41,113 bases of DNA from Spirogloea muscicola (taxonomy: Eukaryota; Streptophyta; Zygnematophyceae; Spirogloeales; Spirogloeaceae), in the NCBI GenBank assembly GCA_009602725.1, contig WELB01000012.1, forward strand, positions 610,958-652,070, read 5' to 3'. The notes beneath the pieces are model-generated. The model saw nothing but the letters and a program-made list of their open reading frames with translations, searched no databases and was not told the origin of the DNA. A program made the translations under genes and the position numbers. This document shows, piece after piece, positions 1 to 10,139 of this stretch (position 1 is the first letter of the stretch; each line of letters starts with the position of its first letter).

Positions 1-39
1 GCCGCCGCCGTCGCCGCCGGCGGCGGCGACGGCGGCGGC
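1..39. repeat. GCC/GGC inverted triplet repeat at the window edge
   Basis: Bases 1-18 and 22-39 are exact reverse complements around a 3-nt spacer, all made of GCC/GGC triplets with one shared interruption. GC-rich triplet sequence continues to about base 60. Such sequence is hard to sequence and assemble, and a perfect fold-back at a contig edge can be an artefact. Confidence 0.85.
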
Positions 40-152
40 GCGAGCGGAGGGCGCGGGCGCCCAACGGTCGGAGACCTCTATGGCTGGACCTCCTGCAGCG
101 GCTTGCCAGGCAGGCCATCTTCATTGATCGGCGAGCGGGTTAGCCAGGGGAG

Positions 153-323
153 AAGAAGTGGCAACCCCAATGAGGGGCAAGGGCTGTGAAAAGCCAGCCC
201 GAAAAAGAATTGACATAGGTTCGAAGGGGCCAAATGATGGAGGGGCCTAAAAAGCGCTAAGCAGCTACGAAGAGGCCTGAAGTTGCTATGTCAGAACGGG
301 GTAAGATGGACCACTCCGTTCGA
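153..323 (-). mobile_element. Ultra-short 5'-truncated LINE insertion with 7-bp duplication
   Basis: On the minus strand this 171-bp piece is a LINE 3' UTR with the hairpin arms GGGCTGG/CAGCCC near its 3' end. It is flanked by identical AGGGGAG at 146-152 and 324-330, while the surrounding LINE tail continues on both sides. It matches the copies at 6877-7081 and 8571-8772 over most of its length. Confidence 0.8.
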
Positions 324-400
324 AGGGGAGGTGCCGGGCTTCAATGCTGCAGGCTCGCTCGCTCGGGTCTTTCGCATGCGGCTCTCCGTCTCTCTCCAGC

Positions 401-581
401 ACTCAGTAACCCCTGCTAAGCAGCCTCAGGTCAGAGAGACTGGGTTCCTGGAAGCGGGTCCCCTGGCCAGAGCCAGAGGCAGCAGCGAGGGCTCTGCCTG
501 CACGCAGGTGCAGCGCGCGGGCCATAGACCTCTGCAGCGAGACGGCCAAGCGCATGCGGTACGTACACCTGCGCTAGCGAC
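401..581 (-). mobile_element. LINE tail inserted antisense into another LINE tail
   Basis: The minus strand reads 'GSLAQVY', 'RMRLAVSLQRS', 'ALHLRAGRALAAASGS' and 'SLSDLRLLSRGY' then TGA, so it is a LINE C-terminus of a different subfamily from its host. CCAGC occurs at 396-400 and 582-586, and removing the insert restores the host reading 'SLQRSLAHAVH'. Unlike other copies it stops just after the stop codon, without the usual 3' UTR. Confidence 0.65.
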
Positions 582-708
582 CCAGCGCTCTCTGGCTCAC
601 GCAGTCCACACGGTGCCGATCGCGCCAAGACTGCTGCCTCAGGGTCTCGCCGGAGTGCTTCACTTCCTGCAGCGAGTTACTCAGACTTGATGTTGCTCAC
701 TCGCGGGT

Positions 709-885
709 ACTGAGCTTCCGTCTGTATCGTCTTGTGTCAATTGTGTGGTTTTTCTTTTCGGCACTTTCTTTGGCTTTGGATATTGTCCGTTCTTTTTGGG
801 CTGCCCCTCTTCTCTCAGGGCGCGCCATTCCCTTGGACTGGCCTCTCCCAGCCACCAGTTAATATGGCCGCGCTTGCTTCCATGG
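709..885 (+). mobile_element. LINE 3' UTR, two partial modules
   Basis: This follows the stop codon of the tail ending at 708. The first part (to about 815) resembles the 3' UTR after the stop at 12.885 kb, with the hairpin arm damaged. The second part (about 826-883) has 'GGCCTCTCCCAGCCACCAG' and the GCCGCGCTTGC ending of another subfamily seen at 13.4, 22.7 and 27.2 kb. Confidence 0.6.
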
Positions 886-2290
886 GCGAGCCCTACTCTC
901 TCCGGTTCAACCCCTTGCGCCCGCCCGCCTGCTTGCCCGCACGCACGCACGCGCCGTTTTCCTCTGCGGGCGCCATCACGCGCACGACCCCCGGGCCTGA
1001 CCAGCTGCAGCCCTTGCCTGCCGGCAGTCTATCGCTTGCCCCCTCATTTGGGAGAGCCACTTTCTCGTCTCCTCTGCAGCCGGCCCTCCGTTGGCCCCTG
1101 TCCAAGATGAAGCAGCTCCTCTCGGTTGGTTTGAGGCTGTTGAGAGCTCACAAAGAAATAAGAAGGGCATACAAAGGCCAGAGGCAGCCGGAAACCGTAG
1201 AGGCCACCAAGGCTGCTTGCGAAGCAGAAGAAGAAGATAAGCTTAGTCAGCAGCCTTGTCCGACTTGTGGCTTGCCTTCCAATATAGCCAGTGCCCGCTT
1301 TGGTAGATAGGAAATATCTCATGGCCGACGCAGCCAAGGGGGGCGAGGTTTGTAAGAAGCCACCCACAACGGATGAACATATCCCGAGGAGCCGGACAAG
1401 CGTAGAAATGGGGCAATGGCTGTGAAAGGCCAGCCCTAGCAATGCACCAAGGCTAAGCGCCTAGCTGGCCAGGCCCGACCGGGCGGAGGGCCGAATGGCC
1501 AGGCCAGAAGAAACAGCACTTCCAAATTAACAGCACAGCACAGGCCAGGCCACCGCCCTACACGTGCTAGGCCCTGCCCGCGCCTCAGCCGTCCTCCACC
1601 CTTCACATAGGCCCCACCGGCCACCGTTGCCACCGCTGCAGACGCGACTGACAGTACTGAGAGAAAGAGCCATTCCAATGTAGGAAGAGAAGATGTAAGC
1701 AACGGCTGTATCGGTCGAAGTGGAGAGGAACCAAGCTCGTTCGAAGGGGGCGAGGGCTTTGTAAGCCAGGTCGAAGTTAGAGAAGCTCGTCCAGTGGAAA
1801 GGCATTGGCGGAAAGAATGGCCGAGGTCCGAGGGGCCCGAAGGCTATCAGCTAATAGAATTGCACGACTCTGCTATGGCCACCCTCATTAAGGACGTGTC
1901 TGGCTTGGTCGTACTCTTACACCACACGCCTCCGACGTGCCATCGCCCCCTTCTGGAAGAACTTCGTTGCAAGAGAGAAGGCTCGCGGTAAATATGCAAT
2001 TCTAGCAAGCTGAGCCGATACACTGTTCAAAGAAAGGGGAAAGCCCCAAGAGAAAGCTGGGCTCCCATGAGTACCGGTGCCTGTCAGAAGTTGAACACCC
2101 CGGACTGAAGACTGCTAGCTGGCAGCTGTGACCAGGCCATGCTCGCCGTCGCTGAACAAGGTGCGCGAGAGATCTTACCTCGATCACAGTCGACAAAACG
2201 CCGCTGATTTATCGGCGTAGGCAGCCATGAAAGCCATCCTCTCACTCTGCAACTCCCCAAATCTCACTCTTCCCTTACTTTGGTAACGCC
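886..2290. other. No gene recognised; scattered LINE 3' UTR relics
   Basis: Open frames here are short and resemble no family I know. Two antisense LINE 3' UTR remnants are visible: 1404-1450, with the hairpin GGCTGTGAAAGGCCAGCCC, and a weaker one at about 1735-1835 with TTCGAAGGGGGC and GGCTTTGTAAGCC. The rest looks like unconstrained intergenic DNA. Confidence 0.5.
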
Positions 2291-2467
2291 CCATGAGTGG
2301 CCGTCTTCTTGTAACGCTATCCATCTGGGCTTCGCCTTGCAGGGCCAACATTAGGGAGTCCTCTCTGACTGGCCGCTCGTGCCTACTCCTGCCAATTGTC
2401 TCCGGCTATCACTTCACAGCCTTCCTCACAGTGTTTCTATTTTGCTCGGTGATCTTCGAGTCTGGGG

Positions 2468-2560
2468 CTCCCCTCTAGACCTTGTCCACTAATTTTGGGG
2501 CTGACCTTTTGCAGCCACCGCCTTTGCTTGGAATAGCTTTGCTTTTCTCGCAGTCACTGC
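2468..2560 (+). mobile_element. Degenerate LINE 3' UTR fragment
   Basis: The order 'AGACCTTGTCCACTAATTTT', then GGGGCTGACCTTTTGCAGCC, then CACCGCCTTTGC follows the hairpin module found at 13.37, 22.69 and 27.14 kb, with several substitutions. It lies inside an apparent run of open frame (2293-2736) that I do not regard as a gene. Confidence 0.5.
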
Positions 2561-2739
2561 CATTTCCAGACGCTTTCCACGCCCTCGCCTCCTTCATGAA
2601 GCGCTGCTTTTTTATCTCCTTCTGGAAGCTCAATGTCTCTTCTTGGAGGGATCTTCCACATTTTTCACATTTTACTTCCTCTGCAGATTATGCATGGCCA
2701 ATGTCCTACCAAGGAGCCCCCTCAGCCCCTGACTAGATT

Positions 2740-4110
2740 CGCTTGACAGCCAGTGACTGTGTTGGGTCGCTCATCTGCTTGACATGAAGGCCTCGCCTAT
2801 GAGAAAGTATGTTGCTTCTCTAGGGAGTCTGAGAGTGCCACTGGGTTGAGCAGACTCTTGGGTCAGGCAGTCGCACTGCGTGTGCCCTTATATGTCTAAG
2901 CGGCACGCCGTTACTGCTGGTCCACTTGCTGTTACAGAACCAATGCAGTCATCTCACCTGCATACGCACTAGGCAACGGAAAGAAGATGCGTGTAGCGCA
3001 TGTTCTTCAGTAAAGGGGCCAAGGGTGAGCCATCAAATGTGATCAAGAGGGACTTGCAAATTTTCCATATCATCAACAATATCCTACCCCTTACTACCAA
3101 AGGCAGATAGTCTGCTGTGATTGGCCTGAGATGCTCGGTCCTGCAGGTTAGTAACCAATAACAACCCTCGGGAGGTGCTGACATAGTAATTGTTCACATT
3201 CCTCATTCAAATTTAAGAACGAAGGTCTTCCTAACATATATGCAAACGGGGCAGCTGCCAGACGCATGCAATATTTTGTATTGATATCTGGACTGACTGA
3301 ATTGACTATCTATTGATTGGTTGCATCTCTTGACTGGAATCAAGCAATTATAAGAAACTCAATGCAAGCTCTAGCCAGCAAAATTGACAATGAGGCCGTC
3401 CAATCGCATCTCCACATCCCAAAGGTGGCAGGCAGTAGACGTCATACTGTTCCCTATGGCAACCACGTAGAGCGCGGGACAACAACGACGACAACAACAA
3501 CAACATGATGTTGGGCCCAATAAAAATAAGAAGCCCGTAGAACTTGTGCAGCCTCATTACAGCCACTCCTCTCGTGCTAATTACTTAGCACCTCATGATA
3601 TATCAACATTCAACTTGTAATCATTAGCCAATTGCCATTCTCGTGCACATTATTTCTACTCTAAATTGAGCAAAAAAAACGCAGATAAGACAAGGCTGTA
3701 TAGGAGGCATATTCATCTGCTACAGGAATGGTAAGGGCGGTTCTCAATAGAGGCTCCCAAACTTTTAAAATCATATCATCTTTCAATGTAAATAGTAGCA
3801 GCATACGGCAGACACTTTTATTGTGTCTGGTCCAACTTGAGATTTACCTCTGTTGATCCATGTGCATGCACAGCTAACTCCGCCTGTATTCTGGATGCTC
3901 TCCAACGTCATACCAGTCAAGTCTGCACCTCTTTCACAACCACATTCAGTACGCAGCGGGGGTGACCCTTGATAGAACGGGCATGCGCTCTGGATTGTGG
4001 CGTATTCAGTTGGACTTATGTATATAGACTGCTGATACTTAGCGTCAATGTACTTTAGGGCTGCATTAGGGAAAATCCTGCATCCACACTATAGCTATTG
4101 CCCAGCAATG
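2740..4110. other. Intergenic stretch; short ACA/ACG repeat only
   Basis: No frame here resembles a known protein, and no clear exon chain could be built on either strand. A short trinucleotide tract of AAC/GAC units lies at about 3480-3505. The stretch is more AT-rich than the retroelement clusters. It is downstream of the cysteine-rich gene on the minus strand and may hold its 3' UTR. Confidence 0.5.
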
Positions 4111-5887
4111 TCATGTTGATCCTTGTCCATATAGTGAGTGACTCCCAGTCGCATGAGTCACACCAGAAGAAGAAGCGCTCCTCTGCTCCCTGAGAAATAA
4201 CAACAGAGGTTGTGTCGTAAAGGCCACCATTGCAGGATATCTCCCCATCTGCTCCATCTGGCAGGAGGTATTGCTGCTGCATGGAGTGATAGAAGTGCAC
4301 ATGGCTGCTGATGGACTTACGGCGGGCACACATTACTGGACACACAGATAAATCCACCACCAGTGGGCTTGGTGCAGCAGATCTGGTAAGAAAATTCGCG
4401 AGATATGCATGAGGGGCACATAGATGTAGCTGTGCGGTCAAGTCAAATAACGCTCAAACCGCACTATCATGAAGAGGCATGCTGCCATAGTGAGTGCTGT
4501 CGAAGCATTCCTCTACCAAATCCATCTGCTTGCGCATCTGCTTGGAAGGCACCTACATGCACAATGAAGTTGCTAACTTTGACATGTTTTATGAAAGGGC
4601 CTCAAGGGGCTGTGATACCTGGCCAGCAGGACAGCAGAGAGACTTCACACCGGTTGCCGACTTCTGGTAGCAGACCCGCTTAGGTGGGTAGCATTGACCA
4701 GTTGTGGGGCAGCACACTGTGTTGACAGGGCAGAGGACAGTGGTGGTGCTGGGAGACGGCTGCGGGCAGACTCTCTGCTCATCGACATACATTCCCTGCA
4801 AGTAGTCCTAATAAAGTCAAACAGAGCCAACGGCAGAAACAAGCACACTGCAGTGGCTTCCAACTTCTTACAGTGACAATTGCGAGAAGTGTCTCATGGG
4901 AAGCCATTCCCATGCACGAAGTCGCACATACATAGCTTTGGGTGCTCCATCCAGCAGCACCGGAGCTCGTTATCAGCGATAACAGCAGATTGAGTTTGGG
5001 AGGCGTACCTTATAACAGGCTTGATGGGCATCGCAGCAGCCGCAGGTCTGATTCTGGCGAAGTCACTGCCGATTTCACGCAAGAATCGTTAGTGCCTTTG
5101 CAGGAGGGCAAGTTTATCCATGAAGTATGGCAAGTCGTCTGTTGTGATAAGTAAATATGTGCCTGCAGCATTCACAATTGTCCAAGCCGTTGCTGGCAAA
5201 TGATTCAAAGGACAGAGGGCCAGCAAGCAGCTGCTGACAATGTTGGAGAACATTGAAGCACATGGCTGTCGCTTCAATTGAACGGACGCTTAGTACTACA
5301 GCTGCACCGCTTGCAGGCACAATAAGGTGTGGCTCTCGGCTTTCATATTCACCAGCTACATTCAGGAACTCTATGACCAAGCAAGATTTTTCTGCTGAGA
5401 GGGTTGCAGAGGTCCGCGGCAGTTGCCCTTCAGCTGTCGAGATTGAACAACTATTATGGAGACCTAGCATCACTCTGCAGGATGAGGACCAAAAGCAGGA
5501 GTAGTAGGCGCCACGAGTGCAGAGGACAGGAGACTTACATAGCAGCATCGGGAAGTGCAGATAGGTGGGCAGACCGTTTGAGCCTCGATTTGAAGCGTGG
5601 TTGCTGGATTTCAGAAGTGAAACACAAGTGTTACCCGGGAGCGTTGTTGCCGTTTGTAGGTAGACAGCAGAGAGATGATTGCATGGCTTGTACACGAGGC
5701 CCAGGGCTACAGGTGTCAGGAAGCAACATGTGCAAGGAGCCAAGCATGAACACGGGGAGACGAAGAATGTGAAGTACACCGAAGTCAAAGCTGCCCCCTT
5801 CATGGAGCTTAGGCAAGCGTCTCTGCAATGAGACTTACCTGCAGGCAGCATTAGGAGAGCGACCAGGGCAGTAGCCTTGAGAGCCAT
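4111..5887 (-). CDS. Putative secreted cysteine-rich protein, six exons, function unknown
   Basis: I do not recognise this family. A consistent chain of exons is 5887-5839, 5603-5539, 5053-5009, 4795-4619, 4382-4321 and 4276-4111. Phases match throughout, and the donors are GTAAGT, GTAAGT, GTACGC, GTATCA and GTAAGT. The product is about 187 residues. The first exon gives a typical signal peptide (MALKATALVALLMLPA). The rest holds about 21 cysteines, often as CC pairs: 'CPPICTSRCCY', 'TCGCCDAHQACYK', 'CPVNTVCCPTTGQCYPP', 'SLCCPAGQICC', 'GFICVSSNVCP'. This pattern suggests an extracellular disulphide-rich fold, loosely like granulin- or Stig1-type modules, but the spacing fits neither well. The last exon is the weakest part: a second frame over 4210-4070 is also open and would give another C-terminus. 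Exons between 5539 and 5053 may have been missed. Confidence 0.6.
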
Positions 5888-6059
5888 GGTCGCCAAAGGA
5901 CGAAGGTGGTTGGGAGGGGTGGGCAAGGGGCCGGAAGTGTGGGGCTGTGGAAATGAGTAGACGCGACCAGCACGCTAAGTAGAATTGTGCACCTCCGCTA
6001 GGGGCCGTCCCGCCAGCCCCTCACGAGCTTCTCTGCTTGCTGCACAGAAGGAGCACTTC
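5888..6059. promoter_or_regulatory. Presumed 5' flank of the cysteine-rich gene
   Basis: These roughly 170 bases separate the ATG at 5887 (minus strand) from the first LINE remnant. No TATA-like box or other defined motif stands out. The assignment rests on position only. Confidence 0.3.
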
Positions 6060-6315
6060 CAGAAGAAGCCCATGGCTGTGAAAGGCCAGCCCAAGAGGAA
6101 AGGGCAAGGTTCGAAGGGGCCAGGAGGGGCGAGGGGCACAGAGGGCTCACAGGAAGCGGGGAGGGGGCACTGATTGAGTGGAGGGAGGAACAGGAGCGGG
6201 AGAGGGGCAAGCGACATGTTCGCCCAGGAGCGGGGACAAAAGCGCGTGCCCGGGTCGAGAAGGAAAATTTCGTGTATTTGAAACAAACGAAGGCCAAATG
6301 GCTAAGTACAAAGGT
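6060..6315 (-). mobile_element. LINE 3' UTR (subfamily with TTTGAAACAAACGAAGG)
   Basis: On the minus strand, 'GGCCTTCGTTTGTTTCAAA' (about 6270-6300) precedes a GC-rich stretch, 'GGCCCCTTCGAACCTTG' and the hairpin GGGCTGGCCTTTCACAGCC (6074-6092). The same order occurs at 13.75-13.55 kb and 23.02-22.80 kb, where it follows the SDL-LTR protein ending. Confidence 0.65.
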
Positions 6316-6337
6316 TGAGAAGGAGACGAGGTTGTTC

Positions 6338-6396
6338 CATCTCGTTCATCCCTCTGGGCTGGCCTCTCACAGCCATTGCCATTCGTTGGAAGCGCT
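6338..6396 (+). mobile_element. 59-bp LINE 3' end with 8-bp target duplication
   Basis: This segment is little more than the hairpin GGGCTGGCCTCTCACAGCC (6357-6375) and the terminal nucleotides after it, flanked by perfect GGTTGTTC at 6330-6337 and 6397-6404. It is the shortest insertion seen here and nearly defines the minimum 3' sequence of the element. Confidence 0.7.
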
Positions 6397-6714
6397 GGTT
6401 GTTCTTCCGGGTCATATACCTCCGAGGGCAGGGAGGGCGAGAGAGCAGTAGCCACGGTGCCGTGCAGGGCGGCTGCGGCCAAGGGCGCAGGGAGGATCGC
6501 GGCAGCCGCAGCGGGCAGGGCAATGGCGGCCGCTTGCGCCCCGGAGACACGCCAGCCAGGAACGGCGAGGCTGATGGCACCGACGAGTGGGCCCGTCGAG
6601 AAACAGCTCTACCAATGTAAGAGAGAAGGCGCGCGGTGCGCATAAAATTAAAGGGGAGGCCAATTCTAGCCTTACAAATGTCCTGTTTACGGGGATGTAC
6701 GAGAACAGCGCTTC

Positions 6715-6765
6715 CGAATTGACTGGTGGCAATGTAAGGCAATGGTTGTGAGAGGCCCATAGAGG
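6715..6765 (-). mobile_element. LINE 3' UTR relic
   Basis: AAGGCAATGGTTGTGAGAGGCCC around 6731-6755 is a mutated antisense copy of the hairpin with its terminal segment. The flanks could not be resolved. Confidence 0.4.
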
Positions 6766-6876
6766 ACGGGCGGGGAACTCGGGCCCGGGTGTCACCGGCC
6801 GTTGGGGCCCATCTCGCACGCATCTCTCCGCGTGCACCGACGGCGGCCAGCACGCGCGCGGACCAAGCTTGGACGA

Positions 6877-7081
6877 AGAAGTGGCTCTCCCAATGGGGGC
6901 AAGGGCTGTGAGAAGCCAGCCCGAAAAGAATTGACAAGGTTCGAAGGGGCCAAAGTACGAGCTACGCAGCGACTTCGGGGCCTGAAGAGGCTGTGGCAGA
7001 ACGGGGGAGGATGGACGACTCAGTAGTTACGAGTGAGGAGCCTCAAATCCGACAGACTAGCTGCCGGGAAACTATCCCCAA
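6877..7081 (-). mobile_element. 5'-truncated LINE insertion with 9-bp target duplication
   Basis: On the minus strand this 205-bp insert starts inside the protein ending (PAASLSDLRLLTRNY, stop), then carries a 3' UTR of about 150 nt with the hairpin GGGCTGGCTTCTCACAGCCC and the end 'CATTGGGAGAGCCACTTCT'. CTTGGACGA flanks it exactly at 6868-6876 and 7082-7090. Confidence 0.85.
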
Positions 7082-7317
7082 CTTGGACGAGCCCAGGGAG
7101 GGAAGATTGCGTGCCGCCCCACCTGTGCCGAAACGGGCGGACGGGGTAGGTCCCACGGAAAAAGGAGATAAGCAGGGCCTGTCGACAGGACGGTGGCTGT
7201 TTCTAACTCAATTCCAACCCAAAGTGAGAAGCAGCTGCTTTTCCAACCGGCAGAGTCAAGGGATTTAGAGTCGTTCTTGTAAAGAAGCACGACTCTTTGT
7301 CTTTATAAAAAGCCCTC

Positions 7318-7450
7318 GACCCCTCTTTTCTAAAAGGGTCGAAGGCTGTGCAAGGCTAGCCCGAAAGGATGGACCTGTGAAAGGATATGCCTGTGCAAAG
7401 CAGGCCCAGAAAAGGTGGAACAAGGTCTAAAGGGCCCAGAGGCGCCAAAA
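7318..7450 (-). mobile_element. LINE 3' UTR remnants, two adjacent hairpin copies
   Basis: Two antisense hairpin-like units (GGCTGTGCAAGGCTAGCCC near 7344, CCTGTGCAAAGCAGGCCC near 7390) are followed by ATGGACCTGT or 'GGTGGAACAAGGTCTAAAGG'. The order matches the antisense module, but both are diverged. Confidence 0.5.
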
Positions 7451-7615
7451 TGTCATCCAGGCCGGGCAATAAGGGCGGCGGCTCCAACGCAAGGCCGGGC
7501 TGCCCGGGTGGAATATAGCCCGGCCCCATGCAAGAGCGGGCCTGCCAGCCAGTAGCATCCGGCCCCGGGCCCCGCCACACGACCTCTGCCCGCACGCCGC
7601 AGTGCGTCGGCGCCA

Positions 7616-7621
7616 CGCCGT

Positions 7622-7653
<32 letters not shown>

Positions 7654-7660
7654 CCGCTTG
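7616..7660. repeat. GCC triplet microsatellite
   Basis: A run of GCC units with occasional GTC and ACC interruptions. It makes long spurious open frames (poly-Gly, poly-Ala) on both strands. Confidence 0.9.
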
Positions 7661-7930
7661 GACGAGAGGGAGGGTGCGCGGTGCGCATGCAGTAAAGTGG
7701 TGTGGCCATATTAAGCCATTAGGTTGTTCAGGCAAAAGCTAGTCCAAAAAGTGCGGCTTCATGAAACGTAGCTCTATGCTAAGATGGCTAAGAAAGAAGC
7801 AGTACCATTGTGACTTTACTACTCACGGGTGAGCACATCCATAATGTCGACAGGCTGAATTGGGGAGCCGAAAGCCGGTGTGACGGACACGTCACTTGGC
7901 GCAGGTAGTTAGCCAAATCGTCTACTAGCT

Positions 7931-8150
7931 GTGAGCGCCGCCGGTTCGCTCGCTCAGGTCTTCCGTATGCGCCTGGCGGTCTCGTTCCAACGCTCCCTTG
8001 CCTACGCCGTCCACACGCGAGCAGGCCGTGCTATGGCTGCTGCCTCTGGGTCTCGGTGGAGTGCCTCTTTCCCTGCAGCGAGCTACTCTGACTTGATGTT
8101 GCTCACTCGCGGGTACTGAGCTTCCCTCTGCATCGTCTCGTATTTTGCAA
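7931..8150 (+). mobile_element. LINE 3' tail, 5'-truncated
   Basis: An open frame from about 7931 reads 'AAGSLAQVFRMRLAVSFQRS', 'YAVHTRAGRAMAAASGS' and 'SYSDLMLLTRGY', then TGA at 8117-8119. This is nearly identical to the copy at 12.7-12.89 kb. The 3' UTR begins with GAGCTTCCCTCTGCATCGTC and soon loses similarity. It lies tail-to-tail with the minus-strand copy at 8570-8275. Confidence 0.75.
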
Positions 8151-8274
8151 GTAATCGTTCAGACGACACGGTAGCCCCGACGACACTTCGTGTGCCACGT
8201 CGAAGAGGCACGTACACCCCGCGGCGCGGCCCGGCGGCGGGCCTGCCCGGCGGCTTGCCATGCTCGGGCATGCT

Positions 8275-8570
8275 GGCCAGCATGAGAAGTGCGCGCCCAT
8301 AGAGAAGAGGGGCTGGCAAAGCCAGCCCAAAAAAGAATGGAAAATGTTCAAAGCCAAAGAAAGAGGAGCCGGAGAAAGGACTATCACTACAAAACACTGC
8401 AGAAGACAAAAACGATGCAAAGGAAAGCTCAGTACCCAAGAGTGAGCAACATCAGGTCTGAGTAGCTCGCTGCAGGGAAAGAGGCACTCCGTCGTGACCC
8501 AGAGGCGGCAGCCATAGCACGGCCTGCGCGCGCGGCCAGCATGGGCCTGGCGGGGCAGCCCCGGGGGTTC
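8275..8570 (-). mobile_element. LINE 3' tail plus 3' UTR, antisense copy
   Basis: The minus strand reads 'ARAGRAMAAASGSRRSASF' and 'SYSDLMLLTLGY', with the stop at 8431-8429. The 3' UTR contains GGGCTGGCTTTGCCAGCCCC (about 8305-8325) and ends near GCGCACTTCTC. A further truncated copy (8571-8772) is inserted next to it. Confidence 0.75.
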
Positions 8571-8772
8571 GAGGAGAAGTGGCTCTCCCAATGGGGGCAA
8601 GGGCTGTGAGAAGCCACCCCGAAAAGAATTGACAAGGTTCGAAGGGGCCAAACTACGAGCTAAGCAGCGACTGCGGGGCCTGAAGAGGCTATGGCAGAAC
8701 GGGGGAGGATGGACCACTTAGTAGTTACGAGTGAGGAGCCTCACATCCGACAGACTAGCTGCCGGGAAACTA
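8571..8772 (-). mobile_element. 5'-truncated LINE insertion with 9-bp target duplication
   Basis: This 202-bp antisense piece is the near-twin of 6877-7081: protein ending PAASLSDVRLLTRNY and stop, 3' UTR, hairpin, terminal CATTGGGAGAGCCACTTCT. CGGGGGTTC flanks it exactly at 8562-8570 and 8773-8781. One hairpin arm is mutated (GGGGTGG instead of GGGCTGG). Confidence 0.85.
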
Positions 8773-9049
8773 CGGGGGTTCCGCTCCGGGCTCGCCCCTC
8801 CAAGGCATGGGCCCTGGGACCGAGCCAGGGACACCCCTCGGACGGGCTTCGGCAGTGCATTTGCGGCAGCGAAGGGCGGCCATCAATGCTCAGTCCCGCT
8901 TCACCGGGAAGCGCCACTAGCACCTGCAACCACACCCAACCCGGTTCCTGAGGCCATTCCCCTTGCATCGGCTCGTTGGGAGCGCGCTGCAGCTGCAGCC
9001 TCTGGGATGGGAAGAGCTCTTTCTTTCTTCCTTGACGGGGCGCCTCCTT

Positions 9050-9260
9050 GATCCACTTCCCCGGCTGGCTCCTCAAAGCTGCTGACTAAGTGTCACCAAG
9101 AGAAGGCGCGCAGTCCGCATGATATAAGCGGGAGGCTAAAGCAAGCCAGTACACTTGTTGCAATAAGAACAAAAGTTCACGAGAACTAGGGCTACGGAAA
9201 CGAAGTGAAACCAGTACTGAAGGGGACAAGTACCCACGAGTGAGCAAATGCATATCCGCT
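9050..9260 (-). mobile_element. Degenerate LINE tail and 3' UTR
   Basis: The minus strand reads 'ADMHLLTRGY' near 9256-9230 with the stop codon lost. A UTR-like stretch then holds a decayed hairpin (ACTGGCTTGCTTTAGCC near 9150). Older than the neighbouring copies. Confidence 0.5.
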
Positions 9261-9355
9261 GAAATAATCTGGGGCGCCGGAGCACCACCCCAAACGCCAG
9301 TGGCATGGCTTATTGTCGCCCAGCTCACTTAAAAGTACGGCTAGAGCCTGGGCTA

Positions 9356-9386
9356 CTGCAGACTGCAGACTGCAGACTGCAGACTA
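9356..9386. repeat. Tandem 7-bp repeat (CTGCAGA)n
   Basis: About four consecutive units of CTGCAGA, with PstI-type CTGCAG palindromes at 7-bp spacing. Confidence 0.9.
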
Positions 9387-10139
9387 AGTGAGAGCGGCAT
9401 TCTGTGTTGAGCAAGCATGCTCGCGGGACGCTAGTCTGCCCTAAGCTTCCGGCCCGAATATGACGGCGTGCATCGACCAGGTTGGCAGGCTGTGGAGGAG
9501 TGAAACCCACTTCTTACCGTTGACGTCATTCATGTCCATAGCTTACTAATGAAAAACACAAGACCTCCTTGGGTGTGGACGATTAGCAGAGGAAGGCTCG
9601 GGAAGGTGCCAGTTAGATAAGGGTGACTGATTCCGGCTGTCGGCTGCTATTCCTCCACTTTGCGGCTGTTGACTAGAGGTTGTTGAGCACAAACTTGTCG
9701 TATCTTCCATGCAGACTAACTAAATGTGTGTGCTTTTGCAGATCTGCACATGTCTATTCGCTGATGTCTCTCAAAATGCCGGACTAATTGTCGGAGTCGT
9801 GATTGCTGATGAGGAGGGAGCAACAAAGGAACACCCGCTTTACCTGTTGTCTTGGGGAGGGGAAAAGACATTCAGACGAAGGAATGCCATCACCTTTTGT
9901 CGTGGGCCAGAAGCGGGCAGTCTCCACTTTTACATCGTTCTGTGGTGCAGCCAGGCATCCTGCTGAGTGCATTGACCTCGGATTGGCTGACTGATGAGGA
10001 CTTGAAGGAGCTTGTAATGGAAGAGAAGTAGCGACTATATCTTGCGATAATTCCATAATAGGTCAGATTAGCAGCCCTTGAAGTAAGGGAGGCTCAGTCT
10101 TCGACGACTTTTGACAGCATCTCCATTGTCCAGGGCAGA
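9387..10139. other. No gene recognised; possible retroelement remnant
   Basis: A plus-strand frame at 9724-9966 contains 'DVSQNAGLIVGVVIADEEG' followed by EHPLYLLS. This faintly recalls the RNase H start of LTR retroelement polyproteins (D-A-S ... G-A-V-L ... H-P-I-A-Y-x-S). The likeness is weak and no wider domain can be seen. The rest shows nothing. Confidence 0.25.

Larger units (their letters stand above)
77..708 (+). mobile_element. LINE 3' tail (ORF C-terminus), interrupted by two insertions
   Basis: Three pieces (about 77-152, 324-400 and 582-708) join into the same C-terminal reading as the copy at 12.60-12.89 kb: a 'W-x-D-L-L-Q-R-L-A' stretch, then 'GFNAAGSLARVF', 'SLQRSLAHAVH' and the ending 'SYSDLMLLTRGY' before TGA. 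The element is truncated at its 5' side and split by LINE pieces inserted in the opposite orientation at 153-323 and 401-581. No complete frame survives. It is a dead copy of the group found throughout the window. Confidence 0.75.

Noticed and set aside
4960-5539. Possible extra exons of the cysteine-rich gene (for example 5480-5160)
   Set aside because: The only good acceptor leads to a stop in the required phase, and the open frame there lacks the cysteine pattern.
5114-5926. A 270-codon minus-strand open frame
   Set aside because: It reads through strong GTAAGT donors at 5838 and 5538; only its start is coding. The spliced cysteine-rich frame is a better explanation.
6925-6960. GGTTCGAAGG, a tRNA/SINE B-box-like motif, in the antisense repeat units
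   Set aside because: The units read as LINE protein ends plus 3' UTR on the other strand, the A-box is poor, and no clover-leaf forms. The motif is a by-product of GGCCCCTTCGAACC in the LINE 3' UTR.
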